From: Streptomyces stelliscabiei
GTDB taxonomy: Bacteria; Actinomycetota; Actinomycetes; Streptomycetales; Streptomycetaceae
Length of the DNA stretch: 64,000 nucleotides
Assembly: GCF_014873495.1 (NCBI RefSeq)
Contig: NZ_JADBGF010000001.1
Coordinates: 4,154,001-4,218,000 of the forward strand
Direction of reading: 5' to 3'
The notes under the pieces were generated by a model that was given only the letters and a program-made list of their open reading frames with translations, ran no database searches and was not told the DNA's origin. This document shows positions 25,542 to 36,000 of the stretch, one piece after another (position 1 is the stretch's first letter; each line of letters starts with the position of its first letter). A program made the translations under genes and the position numbers.

Positions 25542-25983
25542 TCGGATCGAGGCGCCAGGATCACTTAGACCGATGGGCTGGGATGCCCGACTTTCACACA
25601 CTTTGGGCGGATTCTCGAATGTGGAGGGTTCAATTCCCCGGCAACGAGAGGCAGTTGGGTTGACCCCCACGATCGACATCCGATAGGATTTTATGGACGG
25701 CATAGCTCTCGTCTCGCCCGGGAACTCGAAAAGTCGAGCGAACCAGGCGACCCTGTCAGAAGTGTGTCCAAAATCGACCGGCAAGCACGGTCTCCAGCCG
25801 CATATCGAGGCTCACGCAAGCGCCCTCCCCATTGATTCTGACGACTAGTCAGGCAGACCAGGATCCTGCTAGTCTGATTTTCATCGCGGAACGTTTTAAC
25901 GAGATTTCTACACCTATTTCCACGAGGGGTCGATTGTTCCTTTACGCACCCCTGCGCGGCCGATGCGACAGGGGGACCTGATA
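25542..25983. other. AT-rich divergent control region
   Basis: About 440 nt with visibly lower GC than the rest of the window and no supported gene. It should contain the promoter of the rightward helicase operon. A hairpin with arms GACTAGTCAGG (25843-25853) and CCTGCTAGTC (25865-25874), perfect apart from one bulged T, precedes an AT-rich stretch rich in possible -10 sequences. Confidence 0.55.
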
Positions 25984-26187
25984 ATGGACGAGTACAGCAG
26001 TCACGACTTGGATTCGCAGCGTGGCCTGAGTGCACTCAACTCGGCCATCGCCATGGGGAGCATCGAACCCAAGGTTGCAGCGGACCTGCTGAGAGGGCAC
26101 CCGTGCGAGGAGGAATTCCTGGCTCGGTTTCCGGAGCTGAGGGACTGTACGGAACCGCCGGACGACGACACCTCGTCCTCGGACTGA
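25984..26187 (+). CDS. Small acidic protein leading the helicase operon
   Basis: 67-aa unrecognised protein starting MDEYSSHDLDSQRG and ending in DDDTSSSD; the middle (GLSALNSAIAMGSIEPKVAADLL) is helical. The ATG is preceded by AGGGGGA at good spacing, which supports translation. It lies 201 nt before the GHKL-helicase gene on the same strand. Its acidity and position would suit a small regulator, antitoxin-like inhibitor or DNA mimic, but there is no direct evidence for any of these. Confidence 0.55.
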   Translation: MDEYSSHDLDSQRGLSALNSAIAMGSIEPKVAADLLRGHPCEEEFLARFPELRDCTEPPDDDTSSSD

Positions 26188-26388
26188 CCTCCTCCGTATC
26201 CACCGCGCGCGAGAGACCTTCGAAGCATACGCCCTACTGCCTTCACCAGCACAAACATGCGAAGGCGGGAATTCTGCGCATCCACCGGCATCTCTCGCAC
26301 GTCCCTGCGGGGCCGGCTGTACAAGGCGACAGTCGGCCCCACACGCACACCACCGCCCGAATTCTTGACAACTCAGGAGTGCAGGACC

Positions 26389-29300
26389 GTGTCACATTCA
26401 TCCTCTCCGGTAATTGACACCGTTATCGAACAGTCTTCCCGTGTCCTCAAGACGTATGCCGTCGACCCCGGTCTCGTAGCCGAGCACGCCAACGGAGAGC
26501 GTCGCATCACTCAGGGCGGATACGGAGATCGCCAGCTTTTCGAACTCGTCCAGAACGCGGCCGACGAAATCGCTGACGAGCCCGGTGGTAGGGTCCACGT
26601 CGTCCTCACCAGTACCCACTTGTACTGCGCGAACGAAGGAAATCCTGTCACTCCCGAGGGCGCTGAGACAATTCTTCGGATGAGTATGTCGAAGAAGCGC
26701 GGCGGGCAGATCGGCAGGTTCGGCGTGGGCGTGAAATCAGTCCTCGTCGTGACCGACACACCGGAATTCTTCAGCAGCACCGGGAGTTTCGGTTTCGACC
26801 GTGCCTGGTCGTACGAACAAATCAAGAGCGTGCCCGGCGTGACCGCGCGATACGGTGCGGACTTCGACGCCCCTGTGTTGCGGATGGCTCGCCCTCTCGA
26901 CGTGCAGGCCGAGCGTGCCGGCGACCACGTCCTGAACGAGCTGCTGACCTGGGCTACCACCGTCGTACGCCTGCCCTTGCTCCCGAAGGCGGACCGCCGG
27001 CTAGGGCTGGACATGCACGGTGGGAGCGCCAAGGAGCACGGCGAGCCTCGTGACGAGTTCCCGGTGGGCTTCCAGCTCTTCTCACCGCACGTCGCGAAGG
27101 TCTTTCTCGAGGACCGACGTCACGTTCCTGCGGCCCGTCGGGTCCTGACCACGCGGCAGACCGGTGATCTGCACACCGTGACCGAGGAGAGGACCGGCAA
27201 GACCACCAGCATCCACTGGCGGGTGTTCACCACCACCCACACACCCGGCCGAGCGGCACAGGCGGACGCCGGTGAACTGCACGACCGGGTCTCGCTCGAC
27301 CTCTCCTGGGGTGTCCCCGCCCTGCGGAAGAACCCGGAGACCGGCCTGTACGTCACGCAGAGCCGTGGTCGCGGCAGGTTCTGGTCCTTCTTCCCGACCA
27401 AGTACGAGATGTCGTTGAGCGGCATCCTCAACGGCGCGTGGAAGACCAACGAGGACCGGCAGAACCTGCTCGACTCCTCGCCCTTCAACCAGGAGATGAT
27501 CAGGGCGTCGGCGGCGTTGGTCGTCGACGCCCTTCCCGCTCTGTCGCCCGCCGAGGACCCGGCCGCCTACCTCCCGTTGCTGCCGGGGCGAGTCAAGGAG
27601 GCGATCAGCTGGGCCGACGAGTTCCTGACCCGGGAGATCTGGGCACGAGCCTCGACCCGTCCGTCGCTGCCCGACCAGGACGGTGTGCTGCGCGCCCCCG
27701 TCGAGCTGCGCGTGCACCCCCGGTTCGACAAGAAGGACCTGAAGAGGGTGGCCGGGTGGCTGCGGATGTGGCACGAGTGCCCCGGTCGCCCCTCGAACTG
27801 GCTGCACCCGAGCGTCGAGGCCGACTCCCTGCGTTCCGGAAAGGTCGAGCACATCCTCGACGCGGCCCGGCACGAGCGGGCGGATGTCCGCACATGGCTG
27901 GAAGCGCTGGTGGGGAGCGGTACCGCCGAGGCCTCGGCGACGGCGATCCGGATCCTCGCGAACATGATCGAGGTCGGCTCGCCTTACGCGGAGGAGGCCC
28001 GCAGGGCACACATCGTGCTCACGGAGGAGCACGGACTTGTCGCGCCCGTACGCGGCCGGGTGTTCCGTCGTGCCGACCAGGGCGGGCTGCGCGAGTCCCT
28101 CGTGTATGTGGACGACGCACTCGCCCAGGATCCGTCGTTGGCCCACGCGCTCAACGTTCTCGGCATCCGCGAGGCGGACCTCGAAGGGCGCTTCGTCAGC
28201 GTCCTCGACCAGGGCTTCGACGGCTACCGGGACGCGGAATGGCAGCGGTTCTGGGAGCTGTTCCGCAAGGCCGGGATCCGGCAGCTGGCGCACAGGGTGC
28301 TGGAGCGGGTCGCCACGCCGGGCTCCACTCTGCGCGTGCGTACCGCCGACGGGAAGTTCCGGCCCATGGAGGACTGCATGCTTCCGGGCAAGGTGGTCGA
28401 CGCGCGGCGTGACCCGACCATCGCCGTCGACATGACGTTCCATTCAGACGATGTCGCCTTCTTCGCCCAGGTCGGCCTCAAGGACCGGCCCAGCACGGGA
28501 GTGCGGCCGACGGACGGCGAAGCGTGGTTCGAGGAGTACCGGCAGACGGTCCACTCGGCCTATCTGCGCACGTTGAAAAGCGACGCGCAGCGCCCCGCTC
28601 TGAGCCGGATGAGGGTCGAAGGGGCCGCGATCGGGGGGCCGCTCCACCTGTTCCGAGGGCTCTCCGACGAGTCCCGTGCCGCGTTCCTGAAGGCCGTTCC
28701 CGACGACGCCGTGGTGGACAACTGGACGCTCCAGATCGGCGCGCAGAGCAGCACGCGGCAAGCGGTGGCCTCGCCGATCCGTTGGATGCTGCGGACATAC
28801 GGCACCGTCGCCACCTCGCAGGGCATCAAGCCGCTCAACGAAGCCGTCGGCCCTCAGCTCACCGCCTATCGCGACGTGCTCCCGGTCGCCGACCTGACCC
28901 CCGAGAAGGCTCGTAAACTGCGGCTTCCGGCGACGGTCGACGAGGTTCCGGCAGACCGCTGGAACGCGCTCCTCGACGAGGTGTCCCGGAGCGAGGACGA
29001 CTCCTTCGTGGGCGCCACCTACGTGATGCTGACCCGGTTCGGCGCGGACTTCCCCGAGGACGCCCTCACCCGTTGTCGGATCGGGGACACCTGGGGAACC
29101 CGTCCCGACGACGAGATCACGCTCGCCGTCGGAACCGCCGAGTATCGGGTGCTCCGTGCCGAGCAGCTGCCCGCGCTGCTCGTGCCGACCGCGGGGGACG
29201 CTGAGCTGATGGTCGAGAAATGGGGCATGCGCCGCTACTCCGACATGATCAGCCGTGAGACCCGTGAAGTGGTGGAGGGCGATCCGGTGCCACTGGTCGA

Positions 29301-31149
29301 GCTGTATCCCGGCCTGCGTCGACACCTCAACAGCTCCAATCGGAACGCACTGGTGCAACGCTGCACCGAGCTGGAGGAGGTCACCCGCACGCCCAACGGC
29401 ACTCAGGCCACTTCCCTGGACGCCGTCCGTCAGGACGCCACCGTCAAGGTTCGCGTCCCGCTGGACCCCGAACCGATGCTCCGCCTGATCGACCGGGAAC
29501 TCGTGCTGGGCCTCGGTGCGTCCGGCTGCCGGGCCGTACTCGAACATCAGGACCGCATGGCTCGGGACAGCGCGATGCAGGCGGCCCGGAAGGCCGTGCG
29601 TGACACCGAGGACGTGGTCACCAAGATCGAGCTGCTGATCGGGGCGGAGGCGCTCCGGAGCGGTCTCCCCGAGGGGTTGATGGAGGCGGAGCTGCAGGCG
29701 ACCGGTGGCGTACAGCCTTCGGGCCGGCGGATCGCGCAGATGGCTTTCAACGCCCACGGCGACGGTGTACTCCATCAACACGCCCGCGACATCCAGGCGC
29801 GGCTCCCCGACGCTCCCGTCGCCTACACCGGCTCCTCGCCCGCCGTCTCCTTCGTGTCGGACCTGAAGCTACCGGGGTCCTTCGCGGGCTCCCGCACCCC
29901 GCCCCGACCGGCGTTCGAGATCATCGAGGGTCCTCGCGACTTCCCGAGTCTCCACCCGTACCAGGAGGATCTGGTCCGCAACATCACCACCATGCTCGAC
30001 CGCCTCGCTCCTCAGCGCGGGATGCTGTCGCTGCCGACCGGCGCGGGCAAGACCCGGGTCACCGCAGAGGCCGTGATTCGCTGGGTCAAGCGCGTCGGCG
30101 ACCTGAACGGGCCGTTGCTGTGGATCGCGCAGACCGAGGAACTCTGCGAACAGGCCGTGCAGAGCTGGAAGTTCGTCTGGAGCAAGGTCGGTGCGGAGCG
30201 TCCGCTCACCATCAGCCGACTCTGGGGCGGCAACGAGGTCGGAAACGTCGTCGATCACCCCCACTTGGTGGTCGCCATCGACGCCAAGCTGGAGCGCTGC
30301 CTGGACACCGAACCGTACGCATGGCTGCGTCAAGCCTCGCTGGTGGTCGTGGACGAGGCCCACACCGCCGTCTCCCCACGGTATACCGCACTCCTGCGGC
30401 AGTTGGGGCTCACCCAGTACGAGACCGGTCGGCACCTCCTCGGTCTGACGGCCACACCCTTCCGCAACACCAACGAGGAGGAGACACGCCGTCTGGTCGG
30501 CCGCTTCGGGAACCGGCGGCTCGACGAGGGTGTCTTCCCGTCCGGTGATCCGTACCGGGACCTTCAGGACTGGGGGATGCTCGCGCAGGTGGAGCACCGC
30601 ACCCTGGAAGGCGGCAGGATCGAGCTGACCCGTGACGAGAAGGCGCAGGCCGAACGGATGGCGGTGCTGTCCCGTGCCGCCGAGCAGCGGCTCGCCGACG
30701 ACCACGCTCGAAGCAGGCGCATCGTCGACTCGGTGGCCGGTCTGGCCGACGAGGGCCCGACACTGCTCTTCGCCACCTCGGTCGACCATGCCAAGTACTT
30801 GTCGGCCATGCTCAACGACCGGGGGGTCCGATCCGCGGCGGTGGACTCGACGACCAGCCAGCAGGACCGCCGCACACGCGTCGAGCAGTTCCGCGAGGGA
30901 CGCATCCGGGTGCTCACCAACTACGGCGTGTTGGCCCAGGGATTCGACGCCCCGGCCACCCGTGCCGTGGTGGTGGCCCGCCCGGTCTACAGCACCAACG
31001 TCTACCAGCAGATGATCGGTCGCGGTCTGCGTGGTCCGCTCAACGGTGGTAAGCCCACCTGCCTGATCCTCAACGTCAGCGACAACATCGCGAACTTCGA
31101 CACCCGACTCGCCTTCACCCAGTTCGAGCACCTCTGGAGCAGAAAGTGA
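26389..31149 (+). CDS. GHKL (sacsin-type) ATPase - SF2 helicase fusion
   Basis: 1586-aa protein. The N-terminus is a sacsin/Hsp90-like nucleotide-binding domain: N-box FELVQNAADE (E52, N56, D59), ANEGN at 81-85 and the lid GRFGVGVKSV at 109-118. A long unassigned middle (about 200-1180) follows. The C-terminus is a DEAD/DEAH helicase: FPSLHPYQEDL, Walker A LPTGAGKT near 1216-1223, VVDEAHTAVSP near 1321, LLGLTATPFR, and motif VI QMIGRGLRG. No nuclease motif is seen. The GTG start has AGGAG 9 nt upstream. Its stop overlaps the UvrD start (GTGA). Inferred role: ATP-driven recognition or translocation on invading DNA. Confidence 0.85.
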   Translation: MSHSSSPVIDTVIEQSSRVLKTYAVDPGLVAEHANGERRITQGGYGDRQLFELVQNAADEIADEPGGRVHVVLTSTHLYCANEGNPVTPEGAETILRMSMSKKRGGQIGRFGVGVKSVLVVTDTPEFFSSTGSFGFDRAWSYEQIKSVPGVTARYGADFDAPVLRMARPLDVQAERAGDHVLNELLTWATTVVRLPLLPKADRRLGLDMHGGSAKEHGEPRDEFPVGFQLFSPHVAKVFLEDRRHVPAARRVLTTRQTGDLHTVTEERTGKTTSIHWRVFTTTHTPGRAAQADAGELHDRVSLDLSWGVPALRKNPETGLYVTQSRGRGRFWSFFPTKYEMSLSGILNGAWKTNEDRQNLLDSSPFNQEMIRASAALVVDALPALSPAEDPAAYLPLLPGRVKEAISWADEFLTREIWARASTRPSLPDQDGVLRAPVELRVHPRFDKKDLKRVAGWLRMWHECPGRPSNWLHPSVEADSLRSGKVEHILDAARHERADVRTWLEALVGSGTAEASATAIRILANMIEVGSPYAEEARRAHIVLTEEHGLVAPVRGRVFRRADQGGLRESLVYVDDALAQDPSLAHALNVLGIREADLEGRFVSVLDQGFDGYRDAEWQRFWELFRKAGIRQLAHRVLERVATPGSTLRVRTADGKFRPMEDCMLPGKVVDARRDPTIAVDMTFHSDDVAFFAQVGLKDRPSTGVRPTDGEAWFEEYRQTVHSAYLRTLKSDAQRPALSRMRVEGAAIGGPLHLFRGLSDESRAAFLKAVPDDAVVDNWTLQIGAQSSTRQAVASPIRWMLRTYGTVATSQGIKPLNEAVGPQLTAYRDVLPVADLTPEKARKLRLPATVDEVPADRWNALLDEVSRSEDDSFVGATYVMLTRFGADFPEDALTRCRIGDTWGTRPDDEITLAVGTAEYRVLRAEQLPALLVPTAGDAELMVEKWGMRRYSDMISRETREVVEGDPVPLVELYPGLRRHLNSSNRNALVQRCTELEEVTRTPNGTQATSLDAVRQDATVKVRVPLDPEPMLRLIDRELVLGLGASGCRAVLEHQDRMARDSAMQAARKAVRDTEDVVTKIELLIGAEALRSGLPEGLMEAELQATGGVQPSGRRIAQMAFNAHGDGVLHQHARDIQARLPDAPVAYTGSSPAVSFVSDLKLPGSFAGSRTPPRPAFEIIEGPRDFPSLHPYQEDLVRNITTMLDRLAPQRGMLSLPTGAGKTRVTAEAVIRWVKRVGDLNGPLLWIAQTEELCEQAVQSWKFVWSKVGAERPLTISRLWGGNEVGNVVDHPHLVVAIDAKLERCLDTEPYAWLRQASLVVVDEAHTAVSPRYTALLRQLGLTQYETGRHLLGLTATPFRNTNEEETRRLVGRFGNRRLDEGVFPSGDPYRDLQDWGMLAQVEHRTLEGGRIELTRDEKAQAERMAVLSRAAEQRLADDHARSRRIVDSVAGLADEGPTLLFATSVDHAKYLSAMLNDRGVRSAAVDSTTSQQDRRTRVEQFREGRIRVLTNYGVLAQGFDAPATRAVVVARPVYSTNVYQQMIGRGLRGPLNGGKPTCLILNVSDNIANFDTRLAFTQFEHLWSRK

Positions 31150-33050
31150 CCGACGCCTACCTCGACAGTCCGCCGCTCACCGACGAGCAGCGGGCCGTGG
31201 TCGAGCAGCCCTGGGACGCGCGTGTCCTGGTCACCGCGGGAGCAGGTGCGGGAAAGACGCACACCCTGGTGCGCCGGCTAGACGCGCTGTGCGGTCACGA
31301 GGACCCCGACGAGGCGCTGGAGGCCGCCGAGATCCTGGTGCTCACCTTCTCCCGGGCCGCCGCCCGCGAGTTGCGCGAGCGCATCGTCCGGCACGGGGAG
31401 CGGGCCCACAGGGTGCGGGCCCAGACCTTCGACGCCTGGGCCTACGGGCTGCTCCTCCAGTCGCAGCCGGACGGCGAGTGGGGTGCGCTCGGCTTCGACG
31501 AGCGGATCGACGCAGGCACCCGTGCGATCGAGGCAGGTGTGTTGGAGGTCGGAGATTCCGTCCCGCCCTCCCATGTCGTGATCGACGAGGTACAGGACCT
31601 GGTGGGCCGCCGCCGAGAGCTGGTGGAGACGCTGCTCGACCGGTACCAGGACAGCTGCGGCTTCACCGTCGTCGGCGACGCCGCCCAGTCCGTCTACGGC
31701 TTCCAGATCGAGGACCCGGCCGAACGCGCGGACGAGACCGGGCGCTTCTTCGACTGGCTGCGTGGCTCGTACCTCGACGAACTCGTGGAACTGCACCTCA
31801 CCCGGAACTTCCGAGCCGTCACCCCCGAGGCCCGCCTGGCGTTGCCGCATGGGCCCCGACTCCAACAGGTCATCACAGCGGACGAGGCGGCCACGCTCTA
31901 CGAGGAACTCCGCGAGCTGCTCGTGGATCCGACGAACGACATGGGCGACCTCATTGATCCGTTCACCCTGGAAGGACTGCGGACCTTCCCCGACACCTGC
32001 GCGATCCTCACCCGCGACAACCGAGAGGCCCTGGTGGTCTCCGGCCTGCTCCACGAGCACGGCGTCGAGCACATGCTGCGGCGCCCGCTCGAAGAGCGGC
32101 CGGTGCCGTACTGGGTCGCCGAGCTGTTGCGCCGCACCGAGGCGACCGGCCTCACCGAGGACCGGTTCCGCTCGCTGCTCGCGGAGATCCCCCTGCCGTA
32201 CGAACCGAACGTGACCGGCCTGTGGACGGTGCTGCGGCGAGCCGCGCGCTCGGCCGGGCGCGGTGTGCTCGATCTGGAGCGACTGCGCCGCTCGGTCACC
32301 GACGGCAGGTTTCCCGACGAGGCTGCCGACCCGGAGACCGCGCGTATCGTCGTCTCGACCGTGCACAGGGCCAAGGGCCTCGAGTTCGACCGGGTGATCG
32401 TCCTGACCCCCCCGACCGTCGCCGAGCTGCGCAGGCAGTACAAGGGCGACTTGGACTTCCCCGCCGAGGCCCGAGCCCTGTACGTGGCGATGACTCGCGC
32501 CCGTGAGGATCTGTACCACGCCCGGTCACCCGAGCTGCCGGTCCTCAAGCGGGCGGGCGGACGGACGAACGGCCGCCGCTACGTCGGCGGATGGCGGCCG
32601 TACGAGAGATACGGTCTCGTGGCCGAGGCGGGGGACATCTGCCGGGACAACCCACCCGGCCACGACTCCGACGCCGTGTCGGCCCAGGCGTACCTCCTGA
32701 CGCAGGTCGCCTCCGGGCATGACGTGGTGCTGCGCAAGCGTCACGATCTGCCGATGGGTGAGTACCAGAGCCCGCCGTACGCTCTGATGCACGGCGGCCG
32801 TGAGATCGGTGAGGTTTCGGAGCGGTTCCGGGAGGATCTGTTCCAGGTGCAGAAGGTGAACAGGACGTGGGACCCCTGGTGGCCCGACGAGATTCGCGGC
32901 ATCCGGGTCGACACTCTGGAGACGGTGACCGGCAGCGCCGCCGCCGGCGCCAACGCGGGCCTCGGTGACCGTGGGACGTGGATCGCCCCCCGGATCACCG
33001 GTATCGGAAGGTATCGGCGGGCCGACACGGACGAGGAGCAGCGCGCATGA
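31146..33050 (+). CDS. UvrD/Rep-type SF1 helicase
   Basis: 634-aa superfamily 1A helicase: Q-motif region LTDEQRAVVEQ, Walker A AGAGAGKT at 31-38, DEVQD at 147-151, motif III VVGDAAQSVYGFQ, motif V STVHRAKGLEFD and motif VI ALYVAMTRAREDLY. It is compact compared with housekeeping UvrD/PcrA (about 720-780 aa), with reduced accessory subdomains and a divergent C-terminal extension of about 100 residues. GTG start overlapping the previous stop and ATGA overlap with drmA, so strictly coupled. Stand-alone defence systems such as Gabija also use UvrD-type partners. Confidence 0.9.
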   Translation: MTDAYLDSPPLTDEQRAVVEQPWDARVLVTAGAGAGKTHTLVRRLDALCGHEDPDEALEAAEILVLTFSRAAARELRERIVRHGERAHRVRAQTFDAWAYGLLLQSQPDGEWGALGFDERIDAGTRAIEAGVLEVGDSVPPSHVVIDEVQDLVGRRRELVETLLDRYQDSCGFTVVGDAAQSVYGFQIEDPAERADETGRFFDWLRGSYLDELVELHLTRNFRAVTPEARLALPHGPRLQQVITADEAATLYEELRELLVDPTNDMGDLIDPFTLEGLRTFPDTCAILTRDNREALVVSGLLHEHGVEHMLRRPLEERPVPYWVAELLRRTEATGLTEDRFRSLLAEIPLPYEPNVTGLWTVLRRAARSAGRGVLDLERLRRSVTDGRFPDEAADPETARIVVSTVHRAKGLEFDRVIVLTPPTVAELRRQYKGDLDFPAEARALYVAMTRAREDLYHARSPELPVLKRAGGRTNGRRYVGGWRPYERYGLVAEAGDICRDNPPGHDSDAVSAQAYLLTQVASGHDVVLRKRHDLPMGEYQSPPYALMHGGREIGEVSERFREDLFQVQKVNRTWDPWWPDEIRGIRVDTLETVTGSAAAGANAGLGDRGTWIAPRITGIGRYRRADTDEEQRA

Positions 33051-36000
33051 CGCAGGTGGCAGGTCGGCACTCCGAGCACTATCGGGTCCGGGACGAGGAA
33101 CTGCTGGCGGGACTTCGCCGCGAGCTTCTCGGTCCGGCCACGGACGCCACGCCGGAGGACCGGGACGAGGTTCTCACCGAGGACGCGCCGATCGACCGCT
33201 ATCTGACCGGCGTCCTCTACCCGCGATCGGCCGACCCGACCGCTGAGCAACGGATCCGTGAGGACGAGGCCGAGCACGACGGCCTCGACATCGCTCCGCT
33301 GCGCACGGGTGACAGCGTGGAGGAGTCGGGCACCGCTCAGGAGGTGGGAGCCGCCGGCTCCCGCCGCCCCTCTTCGATGGGCCTCACCTTCGCGGTCGAC
33401 CCGGCCATAAGCGACACGGTCGTGATCTCGGCACGTGCGGCGGTCTACGAGCCCACCGATCCTGAGGGCAGGCCGATCTCGGCTCGGCGTGCCGAGGCTC
33501 GCACCACCTCCGAGCAGCGGGAGCGGTGGCGTCGCAAAGAACTCGTCCTTCCGGACTCCCCGGTAGACGTGACCTCACCCGCTCCTGACAGGAAGTTCGA
33601 CCTCGGCGCGGGGGCCGCCTTGCGCGTCAACGTCCGGCGCCCTCACCCGACCACCGGCACGGTCACCGTCACGGTCACACTCGTCAACACCCACCAGGTC
33701 GGCGAGCGCGAACTACAGGACGCTTTCTCCCTGTTCCAGTGCGGTCTCACCGTCCGCGCGGTCGACGACTCCACCGCGTTCGTCGAACGTCCCGCCCCGA
33801 CCTTCGCCCATGATGCCGACGTCGCGGCGAGCAGACTGCTCCACCGCCACGCCCCGACTTTCGCCGTCGGCCACGGCTGCGCCGCCGAATGGGACTGGAC
33901 TCCGCCGCCGATCGGCATGACCGACACCCGAAGGGCCGCCGTCGCCGAGGTGCGGAGCGAGTTCGTTCCCACCCTGGAGGTACTGCTCACCGACTCCAAT
34001 CCGGAGATCGACAGCTCGGCGCTGTCCATGCTGGGGCTTGCGGAGAGGTCCGAGACCGAGGTCCTGGCAGCTCTGGAGGATCTGGCCACGGGGTACGAGA
34101 GCTGGATCGAGCGCAAGGCGGTGGAAGCGGAGGCGCTCACGGGCGATACGCACGAGAAGCCCGCGCAGGCGCAGGTGAGCGCCTGTCGCGAGGCGCTCGA
34201 CCGGATCCGCGAGGGCATCGAGCTGTTGCGGACCGAACCGGACCTGATGAGGGCGTTCCGACTGGCCAACCGTGCCATGGCCGACCAGCGCGCCCGCAGC
34301 GCCTGGGTGAAGAGCGGACGCGTGGGCGCCCCCGACCCCGCCGTCGGTCGCTGGCGCCCCTTCCAGATCGCGTTCGTGCTGCTCTGTCTGGCCGGCATCG
34401 ACGACCCCGGCCACCGTGACCGAGAAGTCTCCGACCTGCTGTGGTTCCCCACGGGTGGTGGCAAGACTGAGGCCTACCTCGGGCTCATCGCCCTCACGTC
34501 CTTCCTCCGTCGCATCCGCAAGGGCGCGGACGGAGGTGGCGTCACCGTCCTCATGCGCTACACGCTGCGGCTGCTGACCCTCCAGCAGTTCGAGCGCGCG
34601 GCCATCCTGTTGTGCGCCATGGAGAACATGCGGCGTCACACGCCCGAGTTGGGGGACGAGGAGTTCTCCATCGGCATGTGGGTGGGACGTTCGGCCACCC
34701 CCAACACGCTGGCCGTGGCCGCCCAGAAGCTCGACGAGCTGCGCAAGAACCTCGACAAGCGCCTCGCCACCGAGAACCCCGTCCAGTTGCACGCCTGCCC
34801 GTGGTGCGGGACCCGCCTCGACGCCCGGAACTACGAGGCCGACGAGGACGCCGGACGGATGCACGTCCGCTGTTCCGGCACGAACTGCGAGTTCACCGAC
34901 GGCCTGCCCGTCCACCTGATCGACGAGACGGTGTACGACGCGCGGCCCACGCTGGTGATCGCCACCGTCGACAAGTTCGCGTCGATGCCGTGGCGTCCGG
35001 CCACCGCGGCACTGTTCAACCTCGACGACCTGACGGGCGGCACTCCTCCCCCCGAGCTGATCATTCAGGACGAACTGCACCTGATCTCCGGCCCGCTGGG
35101 CACCCTGACGGGCCTCTACGAAACGGCTGTGGACGCGCTCGCGAACCGCCCCAAGGTGATCGCCTCCACGGCCACCATCCGGCGCGCAGCCGACCAGGGA
35201 CGCCACCTCTTCGCGCGTGGTGTTCGCCAGTTTCCGCCCGCGGGTCTGGATGCCCGCGACTCGTGGTTCGCCGTGGAGACACCGCGCGAGGAGAAGGCGA
35301 GCCGCCGCTACGTCGGCCTCCTGGCCCCCGGCACCAGTCAGTCCACCCTGTTGATTCGCACCTACGCCACGCTGCTTCATCGGGCCGCGCACGCGAAGAC
35401 CTCCGGCGAGGTGCGCGACGCGTACTGGAGTCTCGTCGGCTACTTCAACAGCCTCCGGCTGCTCTCCGCGGCCGAACTCCAGGTCCACGACGACGTGGTG
35501 GCCTATCTGGAGCTGCTCGCCGAACGCGAGGGGGTGACGGTCCGTTCGGTCGTCAACTACTCGGAGTTGACAAGTCGTGTCGACGCCAGCGAGATCCCGG
35601 CCCGCCTCAAGGGCATCGAGAAGAGGCTCCCGGACGAGGACACGGTGGATGTCCTCCTGGCGACCAACATGATCGCGGTGGGTGTGGACGTGGATCGCCT
35701 GGGGCTCATGGCCGTGATGGGCCAGCCGCAGACGACCGCCGAGTACATCCAGGCGACGAGTCGTGTCGGCCGCGCGCACCCCGGACTGGTCACGGTCATG
35801 CTCAACTCGACCCGCTCTCGGGACCGCTCCCACTACGAGAGCTTCCAGCATTTCCACTCGGCCCTCTATCGCGAGGTCGAGTCCACCTCTGTGACTCCGT
35901 TCTCCGCGCGCGCTCGTGATCGGGGCCTGCACGCGGTGATCGTGGCTCTCACCCGCATCCTGATCCCGGCCGCCCGCCCGAACGACGGCGCAGGCAAGGT

